Below are positions 17,911 to 25,892 of a stretch of DNA of 64,000 nt, piece by piece. Source of the stretch: DAOSCP01 sp035379625 (lineage in GTDB: Bacteria; Bacteroidota; Ignavibacteria; Ignavibacteriales; DAOSCP01); assembly GCA_035379625.1 (NCBI GenBank), contig DAOSVM010000005.1, forward strand, positions 31,265-95,264, in the 5' to 3' direction. The translations under genes and the position numbers were made by a program. Numbering within the stretch: position 1 is the stretch's first letter; each line of letters begins with the position of its first letter. The notes under the pieces were generated by a model that did no database searches, had not been told where the DNA came from, and saw only the letters and a list, made by a program, of their open reading frames with translations.

Positions 17911-20407
17911 AATTATTCGTATCCGTACTATTATGAATAATCTCGTCGTTTTGGCTTTCTTCCGTGATATCTATAAAAGTAAGTTCTTCAGCATTTTCTA
18001 TGTAATCTACTTTAATAACGGCATTTTCTTTAAAGTGACCTAAAAGAATTTCTTCAGCTAAAGGATCTTGTACATATTTTTGTAAAGCTCTTTTTAATGG
18101 TCTTGCGCCATATTTTGGATCATAACCTTTGGTTACAATGAACTCTTTAGCTTTTTCAGTTAAGAAAATTTCTTTTTTGGATTCTTTAATATTTTCAAAT
18201 AATTCTTTGAGTTCGACATCAATAATTTTCATTATATCATCTTTTGTTAAAGAACGGAATACAATTGTATCGTCGATTCTATTTAAGAACTCAGGATTAA
18301 AGAGGCGACGCATAGCTTCTTCAACAGTATCCTTTAAATTTTTATAATCATCGGTTTGAGATGGTGGTACAAAGCCATAGGATTGACCTTGGGCTCTAAT
18401 ATCTTTGGTACCAACGTTGGACGTCATAATTATAATTGTATTTTTGAAATCAACTTTTCTACCCAGACTATCTGTAAGCTGACCATCATCAAGAACTTGA
18501 AGCAATATATTGAAAACATCAGGATGAGCTTTTTCAATTTCATCAAATAGAACAACAGAATAAGGTTTTCTACGTACTTTTTCGGTTAATTGTCCACCTT
18601 CTTCATATCCTACGTATCCAGGAGGAGAACCAATTAATTTAGATACAGAATGTTTTTCCATGTATTCAGACATATCGATGCGGATTAAAGCATCTTCGGA
18701 ATCAAAGAGATATTTAGCAAGAACTTTAGTAAGTTCAGTTTTACCAACACCAGTTGGGCCTAAGAAAATAAAACTTCCGATTGGACGTTTTGGATTTTTT
18801 AATCCTGCTCTTGCTCTTCTAATAGCTCGAACGAGTTTGTCGATTGCTTCATCTTGTCCAACGATATGTTCTTTAAGGATATCAGCCATTTTAAGTAATT
18901 TTTGACCTTCTTCTTCAGCTACTCGTTTAACAGGAATACCTGTAATCATTGCAACGACTTCGGCAATATCTTCTTCTGTAACTTCGTAAATTTGATTTTG
19001 TGATTGTTCTTCCCATTCTTGTTTAGCTTTTTCTAAATCTGTAAGTAAAGCTCTTTCAATATCTCTAAGTCTAGCAGCTTCTTCGTAATCTTGTTTTTTA
19101 ACGACTTGTATTTTTTGTTGTTTTACTTCTTCAATTTTATTTTCAATATCTAAAATGTATTGAGGAACTTTAAAGTTATGCATATGAACACGTGCGCCGG
19201 CTTCGTCGATAACGTCAATAGCTTTATCTGGCAAAAATCTATCTGATATATACCTTACACTTAAATTAACTGCTGCATCAAGTGCTTCAGGGGTATATTT
19301 TACATGATGATGCTCTTCATATTTATAAGCGATATTTTTTAAAATTGTTAAAGTTTCTGCAGGAGTAGGGGGATCAATTATTATTTTTTGAAAACGTCTA
19401 TCAAGAGCGCCATCTGTTTCAATATATTTTTTATATTCATCTAAAGTTGTAGCACCAATGCATTGGATATCGCCACGAGCTAAAGCAGGTTTAAAAATGT
19501 TTGATGCATCTAAGGTACCTGATGTACTTCCTGCCCCTACTAATGTATGTAACTCATCGATAAATAATATTACATCTTTAGCTTTTTCAAGTTCATTCAT
19601 CAATGCTTTCATTCTTTCTTCGAATTGGCCTCGATACTTTGTACCAGCAACTAGACCTGCTAAATCCAATGTAACTAATCTTTTATCATATAGTACTCGA
19701 GGTACTTTTTTTTGTATAATTCTTAGAGCTAAACCTTCTGCTATAGCGGTTTTTCCCACTCCTGGTTCTCCTATAAGAACAGGATTGTTTTTCTTCCTTC
19801 TACTTAATACTTGAGCAACTCTTTCAATTTCTTTATCTCTACCTATAACAGGATCTAATTTATCTTCTAAAGCTAATTTAGTTAAATCACGCCCGAAATT
19901 ATCAAGAACAGGTGTTTTAATTTTTTCAGTTTTTTTAGGTTCTACAGGTTTGGAAGAAAATGATTGAGAAGATGGTTTATTGATTCTATTTATTTCATCA
20001 TTTACATTTGAATAATTAACATTAAATTGACTTAATATTTGTGTTGTTTTACATTCCTCATCTTTTAAAATTGCTAATAATAGATGTTCTGAGGATACAA
20101 CATCAGAAGATTTGAATTTAGCTTCAATATTAGCAAGTTTTAATGCTTTTTCTGCCTCTTTATTTAATGGCATGCTTCCTATACTTAAAATACCGGGATT
20201 ATATCTTACGGAATCTTCAAGAATATGTTTTAACCTTGGCATATCATCAACTAAAGATGCTAAAATCTTATAAGCAGTTGATGAATGTAAGGTGAGCATA
20301 GCCAAGAGGAAATGAGTTGGAGAAATGTAATCATTTCCAAGTCTATAGGCTTCTTCTCTAGCTAATCTTACAATATTTTGGAAATTATCAGAATAATTTT
20401 GTTCCAT
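17909..20407 (-). CDS. clpC: ATP-dependent Clp protease ATPase subunit ClpC
   Basis: An 832-residue AAA+ unfoldase. The double Clp N-domain covers about residues 5-150. D1 carries Walker A GEPGVGKTA and FIDELHTLVGAG. A UVR motif inside the middle region (KKQDYEEAARLRDIERALL) marks it as ClpC rather than ClpA or ClpB. D2 carries GPTGVGKTE and the sensor and arginine-finger regions, ending in a ClpB/C small domain. It feeds substrates to ClpP, which is not in this window. It lies downstream of dnaK on the same strand, but dnaK has its own terminator, so clpC probably has its own promoter in the gap of about 90 bases. Confidence 0.96.
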   Translation of the reverse strand: MEQNYSDNFQNIVRLAREEAYRLGNDYISPTHFLLAMLTLHSSTAYKILASLVDDMPRLKHILEDSVRYNPGILSIGSMPLNKEAEKALKLANIEAKFKSSDVVSSEHLLLAILKDEECKTTQILSQFNVNYSNVNDEINRINKPSSQSFSSKPVEPKKTEKIKTPVLDNFGRDLTKLALEDKLDPVIGRDKEIERVAQVLSRRKKNNPVLIGEPGVGKTAIAEGLALRIIQKKVPRVLYDKRLVTLDLAGLVAGTKYRGQFEERMKALMNELEKAKDVILFIDELHTLVGAGSTSGTLDASNIFKPALARGDIQCIGATTLDEYKKYIETDGALDRRFQKIIIDPPTPAETLTILKNIAYKYEEHHHVKYTPEALDAAVNLSVRYISDRFLPDKAIDVIDEAGARVHMHNFKVPQYILDIENKIEEVKQQKIQVVKKQDYEEAARLRDIERALLTDLEKAKQEWEEQSQNQIYEVTEEDIAEVVAMITGIPVKRVAEEEGQKLLKMADILKEHIVGQDEAIDKLVRAIRRARAGLKNPKRPIGSFIFLGPTGVGKTELTKVLAKYLFDSEDALIRIDMSEYMEKHSVSKLIGSPPGYVGYEEGGQLTEKVRRKPYSVVLFDEIEKAHPDVFNILLQVLDDGQLTDSLGRKVDFKNTIIIMTSNVGTKDIRAQGQSYGFVPPSQTDDYKNLKDTVEEAMRRLFNPEFLNRIDDTIVFRSLTKDDIMKIIDVELKELFENIKESKKEIFLTEKAKEFIVTKGYDPKYGARPLKRALQKYVQDPLAEEILLGHFKENAVIKVDYIENAEELTFIDITEESQNDEIIHNSTDTNN

Positions 20408-20495
20408 TTTTTAATTACCTTTTCTTTTACTAACAATAAATATACTAAAAATGTTCAAATAATCAATGTTAAATGTGAACTATGATGAATTCTAT

Positions 20496-20530
20496 AAAAA
20501 AATTGAGACGTAAGAAATTACGCCTCAATT
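20496..20530 (-). terminator. Rho-independent terminator of dnaK
   Basis: A 13-bp stem (AATTGAGACGTAA/TTACGCCTCAATT, one A-C mismatch, GAAA loop on the plus strand) starts nine bases after the dnaK stop. It ends in a T tract when read on the minus strand. Confidence 0.85.
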
Positions 20531-20538
20531 TTAATTTG

Positions 20539-22434
20539 TTATTTGTCATCTTCGACAGTATATTGAGTAGTTTCAGGGCCGCTACTGTCTGGATTTGGAT
20601 TATTATTAGGTGCTGCTTCTGCAGGATTTGCTTGTCCACTTTGATACATTCTAGTTGAAACTTCTGACCATAATTTTTGTAAGTTTTCAGTCTCAACTTT
20701 CATAGCATCAAAGTTATTAGATTTAATAGCTTCTTCTAATTTATTAGCTTGTTGTTCAAGTTTTTGCTTATCATCAGCACTTATTTTATCACCAAATTCG
20801 GTAATTTGTTTTTTAGTACTGAATACAAGATTATCAGCATTATTTCGAATTTCAGCTTGTTCTTTCTTTCTTTTATCTTCTTCGGCGTGAGCTTGAGCTT
20901 CTTTTTTCATTTTTTCAACTTCTTCTTTGTTCAAGCCGCTTGAAGAAGTAATTCTAATGCTTTGTTCTTTACCTGTAGCTTTATCTTTTGCAGAAACGTG
21001 TAAAATACCGTTAGCGTCAATATCAAATGTAACTTCAATTTGAGGAACGCCTCTTGGAGCTGGTGGAATACCATCAAGATGGAATCTACCTAGTGTTCTG
21101 TTATCAGCTGCCATGGGTCGTTCACCTTGTAAAACATGAATTTCAACACTTGGTTGATTATCTGATGCAGTTGAGAAAATTTCAGATTTCTTTGTTGGAA
21201 TTGTAGTATTAGCCGGAATCATTACTGTCATTACACCGCCAAGTGTTTCGATACCTAAAGATAATGGAGTTACATCGAGCAATAATACATCTTTAACTTC
21301 ACCAGCTAAAACACCACCTTGAATTGCAGCACCAATTGTGACAACTTCATCTGGATTTACGCCTTTATGAGGTTCTTTTTTAAAAATTCTCTTTACTAAT
21401 TCTTGTACTTTAGGGACACGAGTTGAACCACCAACTAAAATGACTTCATCAATTTGGTCTGCTGTTACACCTGCATCTTTCAATGCTTTTTCACAAGGAA
21501 TAGCTGTTCTTTCTACAAGATCATCAATTAATTGTTCGAATTTAGCTCGTGTAATAGTTAAATTTAAGTGTTTAGGACCATTAGCATCAGCTGTTATAAA
21601 TGGTAAATTTACTTCTGTTTGCATGCTAGCTGATAATTCGATTTTAGCTTTTTCAGCTGCTTCTTTAAGTCTTTGTAATGCCATTGGATCTTTTCTGATA
21701 TCGATACCTTCTTGCTTTTGGAATTCATCAGCAATGTAATCAATTAATCTTTGGTCGAAATCATCACCACCTAAATGAGTATCACCATTTGTTGATTTTA
21801 CTTCAAATACACCTTCACCAATTTGAAGAATTGAAATATCAAATGTACCACCACCTAAGTCATATACAGCAACAAGTTGTTCTTTATTCTTTTTATCCAA
21901 ACCATAAGCCAAAGCTGCAGCGGTTGGTTCATTTATAATTCTTCTTACTGTCAATCCTGCAATTTCTCCAGCATCTTTTGTAGCTTGTCTTTGGGCATCA
22001 TTGAAGTAAGCTGGAACTGTAATAACAGCTTCTGTAACTTCTTCACCAAGATAATCTTCGGCTGTTTTTTTCATTTTTTGTAAAATCATTGCTGAAATTT
22101 CTGGTGGTGAATATAATTTCCCTCCAATATCTACTCTTGCAGAATTATTATCACCTGCTACAACTTTATATGGGACTTTTTTAATTTCTTCAGTTACTTC
22201 ATCCATTCTACGTCCCATAAATCTTTTAATTGAATAAATTGTATTGTGCGGATTAGTTACTGCTTGTCTTTTAGCAGGTTGCCCTACTAATCTATCACCA
22301 TTTTTTGTAAAAGCTACAACTGATGGTGTAGTTCTTCCGCCTTCTGAATTTGCAATTACAACGGGCTCATTGCCGATCATTACAGCTACGCATGAGTTGG
22401 TTGTTCCTAAGTCAATTCCTATTATTTTACCCAT
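20539..22434 (-). CDS. dnaK: Chaperone DnaK (Hsp70)
   Basis: A 631-residue Hsp70. The ATPase domain starts GKIIGIDLGTTNSCVAVM and contains AVYDLGGGTFDISIL and VGGSTRVPKVQ. The substrate-binding domain contains DVTPLSLGIETLGGVMT. The helical lid ends in an acidic tail that closes TVEDDK. It folds nascent and stress-denatured proteins with DnaJ and GrpE, neither of which is adjacent here. The start is preceded by GGAGAAA on the minus strand. No CIRCE element is visible upstream. It belongs to a same-strand stress block with clpC and two small heat-shock genes. Confidence 0.98.
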   Translation of the reverse strand: MGKIIGIDLGTTNSCVAVMIGNEPVVIANSEGGRTTPSVVAFTKNGDRLVGQPAKRQAVTNPHNTIYSIKRFMGRRMDEVTEEIKKVPYKVVAGDNNSARVDIGGKLYSPPEISAMILQKMKKTAEDYLGEEVTEAVITVPAYFNDAQRQATKDAGEIAGLTVRRIINEPTAAALAYGLDKKNKEQLVAVYDLGGGTFDISILQIGEGVFEVKSTNGDTHLGGDDFDQRLIDYIADEFQKQEGIDIRKDPMALQRLKEAAEKAKIELSASMQTEVNLPFITADANGPKHLNLTITRAKFEQLIDDLVERTAIPCEKALKDAGVTADQIDEVILVGGSTRVPKVQELVKRIFKKEPHKGVNPDEVVTIGAAIQGGVLAGEVKDVLLLDVTPLSLGIETLGGVMTVMIPANTTIPTKKSEIFSTASDNQPSVEIHVLQGERPMAADNRTLGRFHLDGIPPAPRGVPQIEVTFDIDANGILHVSAKDKATGKEQSIRITSSSGLNKEEVEKMKKEAQAHAEEDKRKKEQAEIRNNADNLVFSTKKQITEFGDKISADDKQKLEQQANKLEEAIKSNNFDAMKVETENLQKLWSEVSTRMYQSGQANPAEAAPNNNPNPDSSGPETTQYTVEDDK

Positions 22435-22558
22435 ATTTTTCTCCTTATTGAATAATTATGTTTCCAAAAATATATAAATATATGAAAACAAAAAAGTTGT
22501 TAATAAAATTTAATATTCATTCTGTAGATATTACAGTAAATATGACAAATTTTCATAA

Positions 22559-22585
22559 AAATAGGTGCACATGGTGCACCTATTT
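22559..22585 (-). terminator. Probable terminator of the 142-residue hsp20 gene
   Basis: A 12-bp perfect stem (AAATAGGTGCAC/GTGCACCTATTT, loop ATG) lies five bases after the hsp20 stop. The T tract that follows on the minus strand is imperfect (TTTTATGAAAATTT), so termination is likely but less certain than for the others. Confidence 0.75.
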
Positions 22586-22589
22586 GAAT

Positions 22590-23018
22590 TTACTTAATTT
22601 CTATTTGTTTTGCAGCTGGTTTTTCAGGTTCTTTCTTTTGCATTGTAATTGTAAGTACACCATTTTCGTAATTAGCTTCAATTGTGTCTGTTAAGACATC
22701 ATCACCGAGGTTAAAGCTTCTTGTAAACGCTCCTTCAACTCGTTCAGATAAATAATATTTCTTATCTTTTTCTGTTTTTTCAAATCTTTTTTCACCTTGG
22801 ATTGTGAGAACATTATTATCAAGAGTTACTTTAATATCATCTTTTTTGAAACCAGGAACTTCAATCTCGAAGTTTAATTTTCCATCTTTTTCATAAACAT
22901 CGATTGATGGATATAATTTTGTTGTTGAAGGAGCTGCAAAGACATCAGTTACATAACGTTCAAATTCTTTAATAGCATTTTCAAATTCTTTGAACGGATT
23001 ATACTTTACTAATGCCAT
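22590..23018 (-). CDS. Hsp20/alpha-crystallin small heat-shock protein
   Basis: A 142-residue small heat-shock protein. The alpha-crystallin domain covers about residues 35-130, with IDVYEKDGKLNFEIEVPGF and the conserved YENGVLTITMQKKE near the end. The C-terminal IEIK matches the I-x-I anchor used in oligomer assembly. It is an ATP-independent holdase. The ATG has a strong GGAGGTG eight bases upstream. It is the downstream member of a tandem pair with the paralogue at 23043-23465. The gap between them is short (about 24 bases), which suggests co-transcription from a promoter upstream of 23465. Confidence 0.95.
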   Translation of the reverse strand: MALVKYNPFKEFENAIKEFERYVTDVFAAPSTTKLYPSIDVYEKDGKLNFEIEVPGFKKDDIKVTLDNNVLTIQGEKRFEKTEKDKKYYLSERVEGAFTRSFNLGDDVLTDTIEANYENGVLTITMQKKEPEKPAAKQIEIK

Positions 23019-23042
23019 AGCGCACCTCCATATTTTTAATTA

Positions 23043-23465
23043 TTATTTTATTTCTATTTGTTTTACTTCTGGTTTAACAGGTTCTATTTTGTTTAATGTT
23101 ATTGTCAAAACTCCGTTTTCAAAACTAGCTGAAATATTTTCTTTGTCAATTGTTTCATCAAGTGTAAAGCTTCTTGAGAATGAACCACTCATTCTTTCGC
23201 TAAAGTAATACTTCCTATCTTTCTTTTCAGTTTCTAATTTCTTTTCTCCCGAAATTGTTAACATGTTTTCTTCTAAGGTTATTTTTACATCGTCCTTTTT
23301 GAAACCAGGTATTTCTACTTCTAAGATTATTTTGTTATCTTCTTCATAAGCATCAACTTTTACTAAATGATTATAATTTACATTGTTTCTTGTTTGTACA
23401 TCATTTAGTAAATTATCGAATTCTTTGAATAAAGATAACACTGGATTAAATCTTACTAATGTCAT
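23043..23465 (-). CDS. Hsp20/alpha-crystallin small heat-shock protein (paralogue)
   Basis: A 140-residue paralogue of the neighbouring Hsp20, with the same layout: KVDAYEEDNKIILEVEIPGF, SFENGVLTITLNKIE and a C-terminal IEIK anchor. The open frame extends further upstream, but GGAGGG at six bases before the ATG at 23465 and homology to the paralogue (MALVKYNP versus MTLVRFNP) fix the start there. The two proteins probably form mixed or alternative oligomers. Two copies side by side point to a tandem duplication. Confidence 0.95.
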   Translation of the reverse strand: MTLVRFNPVLSLFKEFDNLLNDVQTRNNVNYNHLVKVDAYEEDNKIILEVEIPGFKKDDVKITLEENMLTISGEKKLETEKKDRKYYFSERMSGSFSRSFTLDETIDKENISASFENGVLTITLNKIEPVKPEVKQIEIK

Positions 23466-23800
23466 GGCACCCTCCAAATTTTTAATTTTGTTATTTAATT
23501 TCGCCAATAATAATACAACTACCGTGCCAAAAGTTGCAATATCTTTACAACTAATTGATGAACAATGAGTTATAAAAATTACAATAAAAATAACACATAA
23601 TTGGTTACATGTCGTACAATATGACAAAATGATATATATTAAGACAAAAAAGCAAAAAATATGATAAAAATAATGCACTCTCTAATTGTCAATAACTTGA
23701 AAATATTTTTGTTAGAGCTATTGACTTTTATAAATTACCTTAATAAATTGATTTTAAGGTCTACAATTATTGAGCGAATTATAAAAAAACAGGAGGTATT
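23466..23800. promoter_or_regulatory. Divergent promoter region between hsp20 and the DJ-1/PfpI gene
   Basis: 335 bases without a gene. For the plus-strand gene a sigma70-like candidate is visible: TTGACT at 23721-23726, a 17-base spacer and TAAATT at 23744-23749. Towards hsp20 the plus-strand word AATATGACAAA (23619-23629) recurs upstream of dnaK (22539-22549), and nearby TGTCGTACAATATGACA is an imperfect inverted repeat. These are candidates only; no CIRCE or HAIR sequence is present. Confidence 0.35.
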
Positions 23801-24388
23801 ATGGCAGCTAAAAAAATTTTGATGCTTGTAGGAGACTTCGTAGAAGATTACGAAGCTATGGTCCCTTACCAAATCTTAACAATGGTAGGGCATACAGTTC
23901 ATACTGTTTGTCCTGGTAAAAAGAAAGGTGAAACAGTGAAAACAGCAGTTCACGATTTTATAGGTGACCAAACATATGTCGAATTACAAGGCCATCGTTT
24001 TTTAATCAATGCAGATTTTGATACCATTAATGAAAAAGAATATGATGCTTTAGTAATTCCTGGCGGTAGAGCACCTGAATATTTAAGACTAAATCCGCGA
24101 GTTATTGAAATTACAAAACACTTTGCAGATTCTAAAAAGCCGATTGCTGCAATTTGTCACGGTCCGCAAATATTAGCAGCAGCTGGAGTTTTAAAAGGTA
24201 GAAATGTAATTTCTTATCCAGCTGTTGGTCCAGAATGCAAAATTGCAGGAGCTAATTTTGGTGAAGTTTCTCCAAATGCAGATAATGCTCTTACAGATGA
24301 TAACATAGTTACTGCTCCAGCTTGGCCAGCACATCCAGAATGGATGAGACAATTCTTAAAAATACTTGGTAGCAAAATTGAACCTTAA
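23801..24388 (+). CDS. DJ-1/PfpI-family protein
   Basis: A 195-residue protein of the DJ-1/PfpI class I glutamine-amidotransferase-like fold. The nucleophile-elbow motif AAICHGPQILAAAGV carries the conserved Cys-His. Residues near the N-terminus (LVGDFVEDYEAMVPYQIL) supply the conserved acidic residue. Family members act as deglycases/glyoxalases or stress-linked hydrolases (YhbO, PfpI). The ATG follows AGGAGG closely. It lies divergent from the small heat-shock genes and ends in a terminator, so it is a single-gene unit within the stress block. Confidence 0.9.
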   Translation: MAAKKILMLVGDFVEDYEAMVPYQILTMVGHTVHTVCPGKKKGETVKTAVHDFIGDQTYVELQGHRFLINADFDTINEKEYDALVIPGGRAPEYLRLNPRVIEITKHFADSKKPIAAICHGPQILAAAGVLKGRNVISYPAVGPECKIAGANFGEVSPNADNALTDDNIVTAPAWPAHPEWMRQFLKILGSKIEP

Positions 24389-24390
24389 TA

Positions 24391-24419
24391 AAAAAAGGCT
24401 GCAGTAGCAGCCTTTTTTT
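24391..24419. terminator. Bidirectional terminator between the DJ-1/PfpI and VIT1-type genes
   Basis: AAAAAAGGCTGC-AGTA-GCAGCCTTTTTT is a perfect inverted repeat with A and T tracts on both sides, between two convergent genes. Confidence 0.93.
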
Positions 24420-25122
24420 ACGCAACCGAAACTCCGAAAATATATCCCACAATGGCAGAAAGAACCATTGATAAAGTACCAAGAATTAAAATTCTTATTG
24501 TTGCTTTTTTTATATCTGCTCCGCCAGTTTTTGCTGAAACTGCTCCTAAAAGAATTAAAGAAATAATTGCAAATAAATAAATTGCATAAATCATATATTG
24601 AATTGGTGTAAACAATGTTACCAAAAGTGGTAAAATACCACCGGCGATAAAGGACGCTCCAGATGATAAAGCTGCTTGTAAAGCATTAGCTTGATGAATT
24701 TCATTAATCCCCAACTCATCTCTTACGTGAGCGGCAAGCGCATCGTGTTCGGTTAACTCCTTTGCTACCTGCATAGCGGTCTCTTTTTTCAATCCGCGTC
24801 TTTCATATATTTGTGCTAATATCTTCAACTCCACTTCTGGATTTTCTTTCAATTCTTGTGCTTCTCTTTCAATATCAGATTTCTCAATATCTTCCTGCGA
24901 GCTAACTGAAACGTATTCTCCTGCGGCCATAGATAATGAGCCAGCTACTAATCCAGCTAACGTTGAAAGAACAATATGATCTCTTATATTTGTAGCACTT
25001 GCAACTCCAATTGCCAAACTTGCAATTGAAATTATACCATCATTTGCTCCTAAAACTGCTGCTCTAACCCAATTGCTTTTATGTACATAATGAACATCCA
25101 AATAATTGTCAATTGTTAACAT
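24418..25122 (-). CDS. VIT1/CCC1-family iron/manganese transporter
   Basis: About 234 residues. The N-terminus HYVHKSNWVRAAVLGANDGIIS is the family signature, and five hydrophobic segments are visible at about 20-45, 45-70, 150-175, 180-200 and 210-234. The middle soluble part (EDIEKSDIEREAQELKENPE through ELTEHDALAAHV) is the acidic metal-binding cytosolic domain. It should export or store Fe2+/Mn2+. The longest frame would begin with TTG at 25134; ATG 25122 is preferred because GGGG lies seven bases upstream. It ends at the convergent terminator. Confidence 0.9.
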   Translation of the reverse strand: MLTIDNYLDVHYVHKSNWVRAAVLGANDGIISIASLAIGVASATNIRDHIVLSTLAGLVAGSLSMAAGEYVSVSSQEDIEKSDIEREAQELKENPEVELKILAQIYERRGLKKETAMQVAKELTEHDALAAHVRDELGINEIHQANALQAALSSGASFIAGGILPLLVTLFTPIQYMIYAIYLFAIISLILLGAVSAKTGGADIKKATIRILILGTLSMVLSAIVGYIFGVSVA

Positions 25123-25141
25123 ATTTAGCCCCAATTAGTTA

Positions 25142-25345
25142 TTATTTTTTCGATGGGAAGCCTAAAATTACTCCCATAACCATTCCGTATAAAGTTGAGT
25201 TATACCATTTTGATGTTATTGGACAACTTCCACTTTGGCATCCAATAAAATAGTAATACAGATATCCAAATGTAGCACCTAAAATAGCAAAAACAACAAC
25301 TCTAAGATATTTATTTTTTTTGAATAATTCAAAAAAACGTTTCAT
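25142..25345 (-). CDS. DUF6132-family small membrane protein
   Basis: A 67-residue protein with two hydrophobic segments and the conserved core YYYFIGCQSGSCPITS, then YGMVMGVILGF. This matches the small DUF6132 family in Bacteroidota. Two cysteines (CQSGSC) could bind a metal or form a disulfide. It sits between the VIT1-type transporter and a membrane-anchored thioredoxin on the same strand, which hints at a redox or metal role without proving it. Confidence 0.85.
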   Translation of the reverse strand: MKRFFELFKKNKYLRVVVFAILGATFGYLYYYFIGCQSGSCPITSKWYNSTLYGMVMGVILGFPSKK

Positions 25346-25396
25346 AAAATTGATACCCTTGGTTTATTAAAATTATATTCACTAAATCAAATAAAA

Positions 25397-25798
25397 TTAA
25401 TTTGCTTGATAAAGGTTTAATAATTTTTCTTTACTATTGATACCTATCAAATATTGCTTTACTTCGTTATTTTCATTAAGTATTATCGATGGAACAGCCT
25501 TAATCTTAAAAAAATTTGCCAAATCGAAATCCTTCGTTGCATCAATTGATTCAATATTAATATTTTCCTTTTTTAGCTCTTCAACTATAGGAGTTTGTGT
25601 TTTGCAAACTGAACAACTTGGATTATAAAAATACAAGTAAATTTTTTTGTTGTTTAATTTTTTTGCAAAATCTGGTTTGAATTTATCTAAATTAATTTTA
25701 TGACCGATTAATTTTTTGCTTTTTCGTATGATAAACCATTGAAATAAATAAAAAATAGCGATAACTGTTATTGCAATTATTAAGATTGTTTTTAACAT
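25397..25798 (-). CDS. Membrane-anchored thioredoxin-family protein
   Basis: A 133-residue protein with one N-terminal membrane segment (residues 2-20). The thioredoxin fold that follows has the active site NPSCSVCKTQTPIVEEL (CxxC) and the cis-proline loop KAVPSIIL. The CSVC redox site and the anchor suggest a periplasm-facing or membrane-proximal disulfide reductase. It lies 51 bases upstream of the DUF6132 gene, with which it may be co-transcribed. Confidence 0.88.
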   Translation of the reverse strand: MLKTILIIAITVIAIFYLFQWFIIRKSKKLIGHKINLDKFKPDFAKKLNNKKIYLYFYNPSCSVCKTQTPIVEELKKENINIESIDATKDFDLANFFKIKAVPSIILNENNEVKQYLIGINSKEKLLNLYQAN

Positions 25799-25856
25799 AA
25801 TTTTCTCTTTTTTTTTTAAGATGAATTTTCAAATTAATTGTTACATTAAAAACAAA

Positions 25857-25881
25857 AAAAAGAACCGTTAAGGTTCTTTTT
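25857..25881 (-). terminator. Rho-independent terminator after the aromatic biosynthesis fusion gene
   Basis: AGAACC-GTTAA-GGTTCT is flanked by A and T tracts. It lies about 15 bases past the minus-strand stop at 25893. The T tract exists on both strands. Confidence 0.85.
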
Positions 25882-25892
25882 TTTTTATGTTT

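Noticed and set aside
23466..23678. Extension of the upstream hsp20 frame to a 211-residue protein
   Set aside because: The extra 71 residues lack homology to Hsp20, and a strong ribosome binding site fixes the start at 23465.
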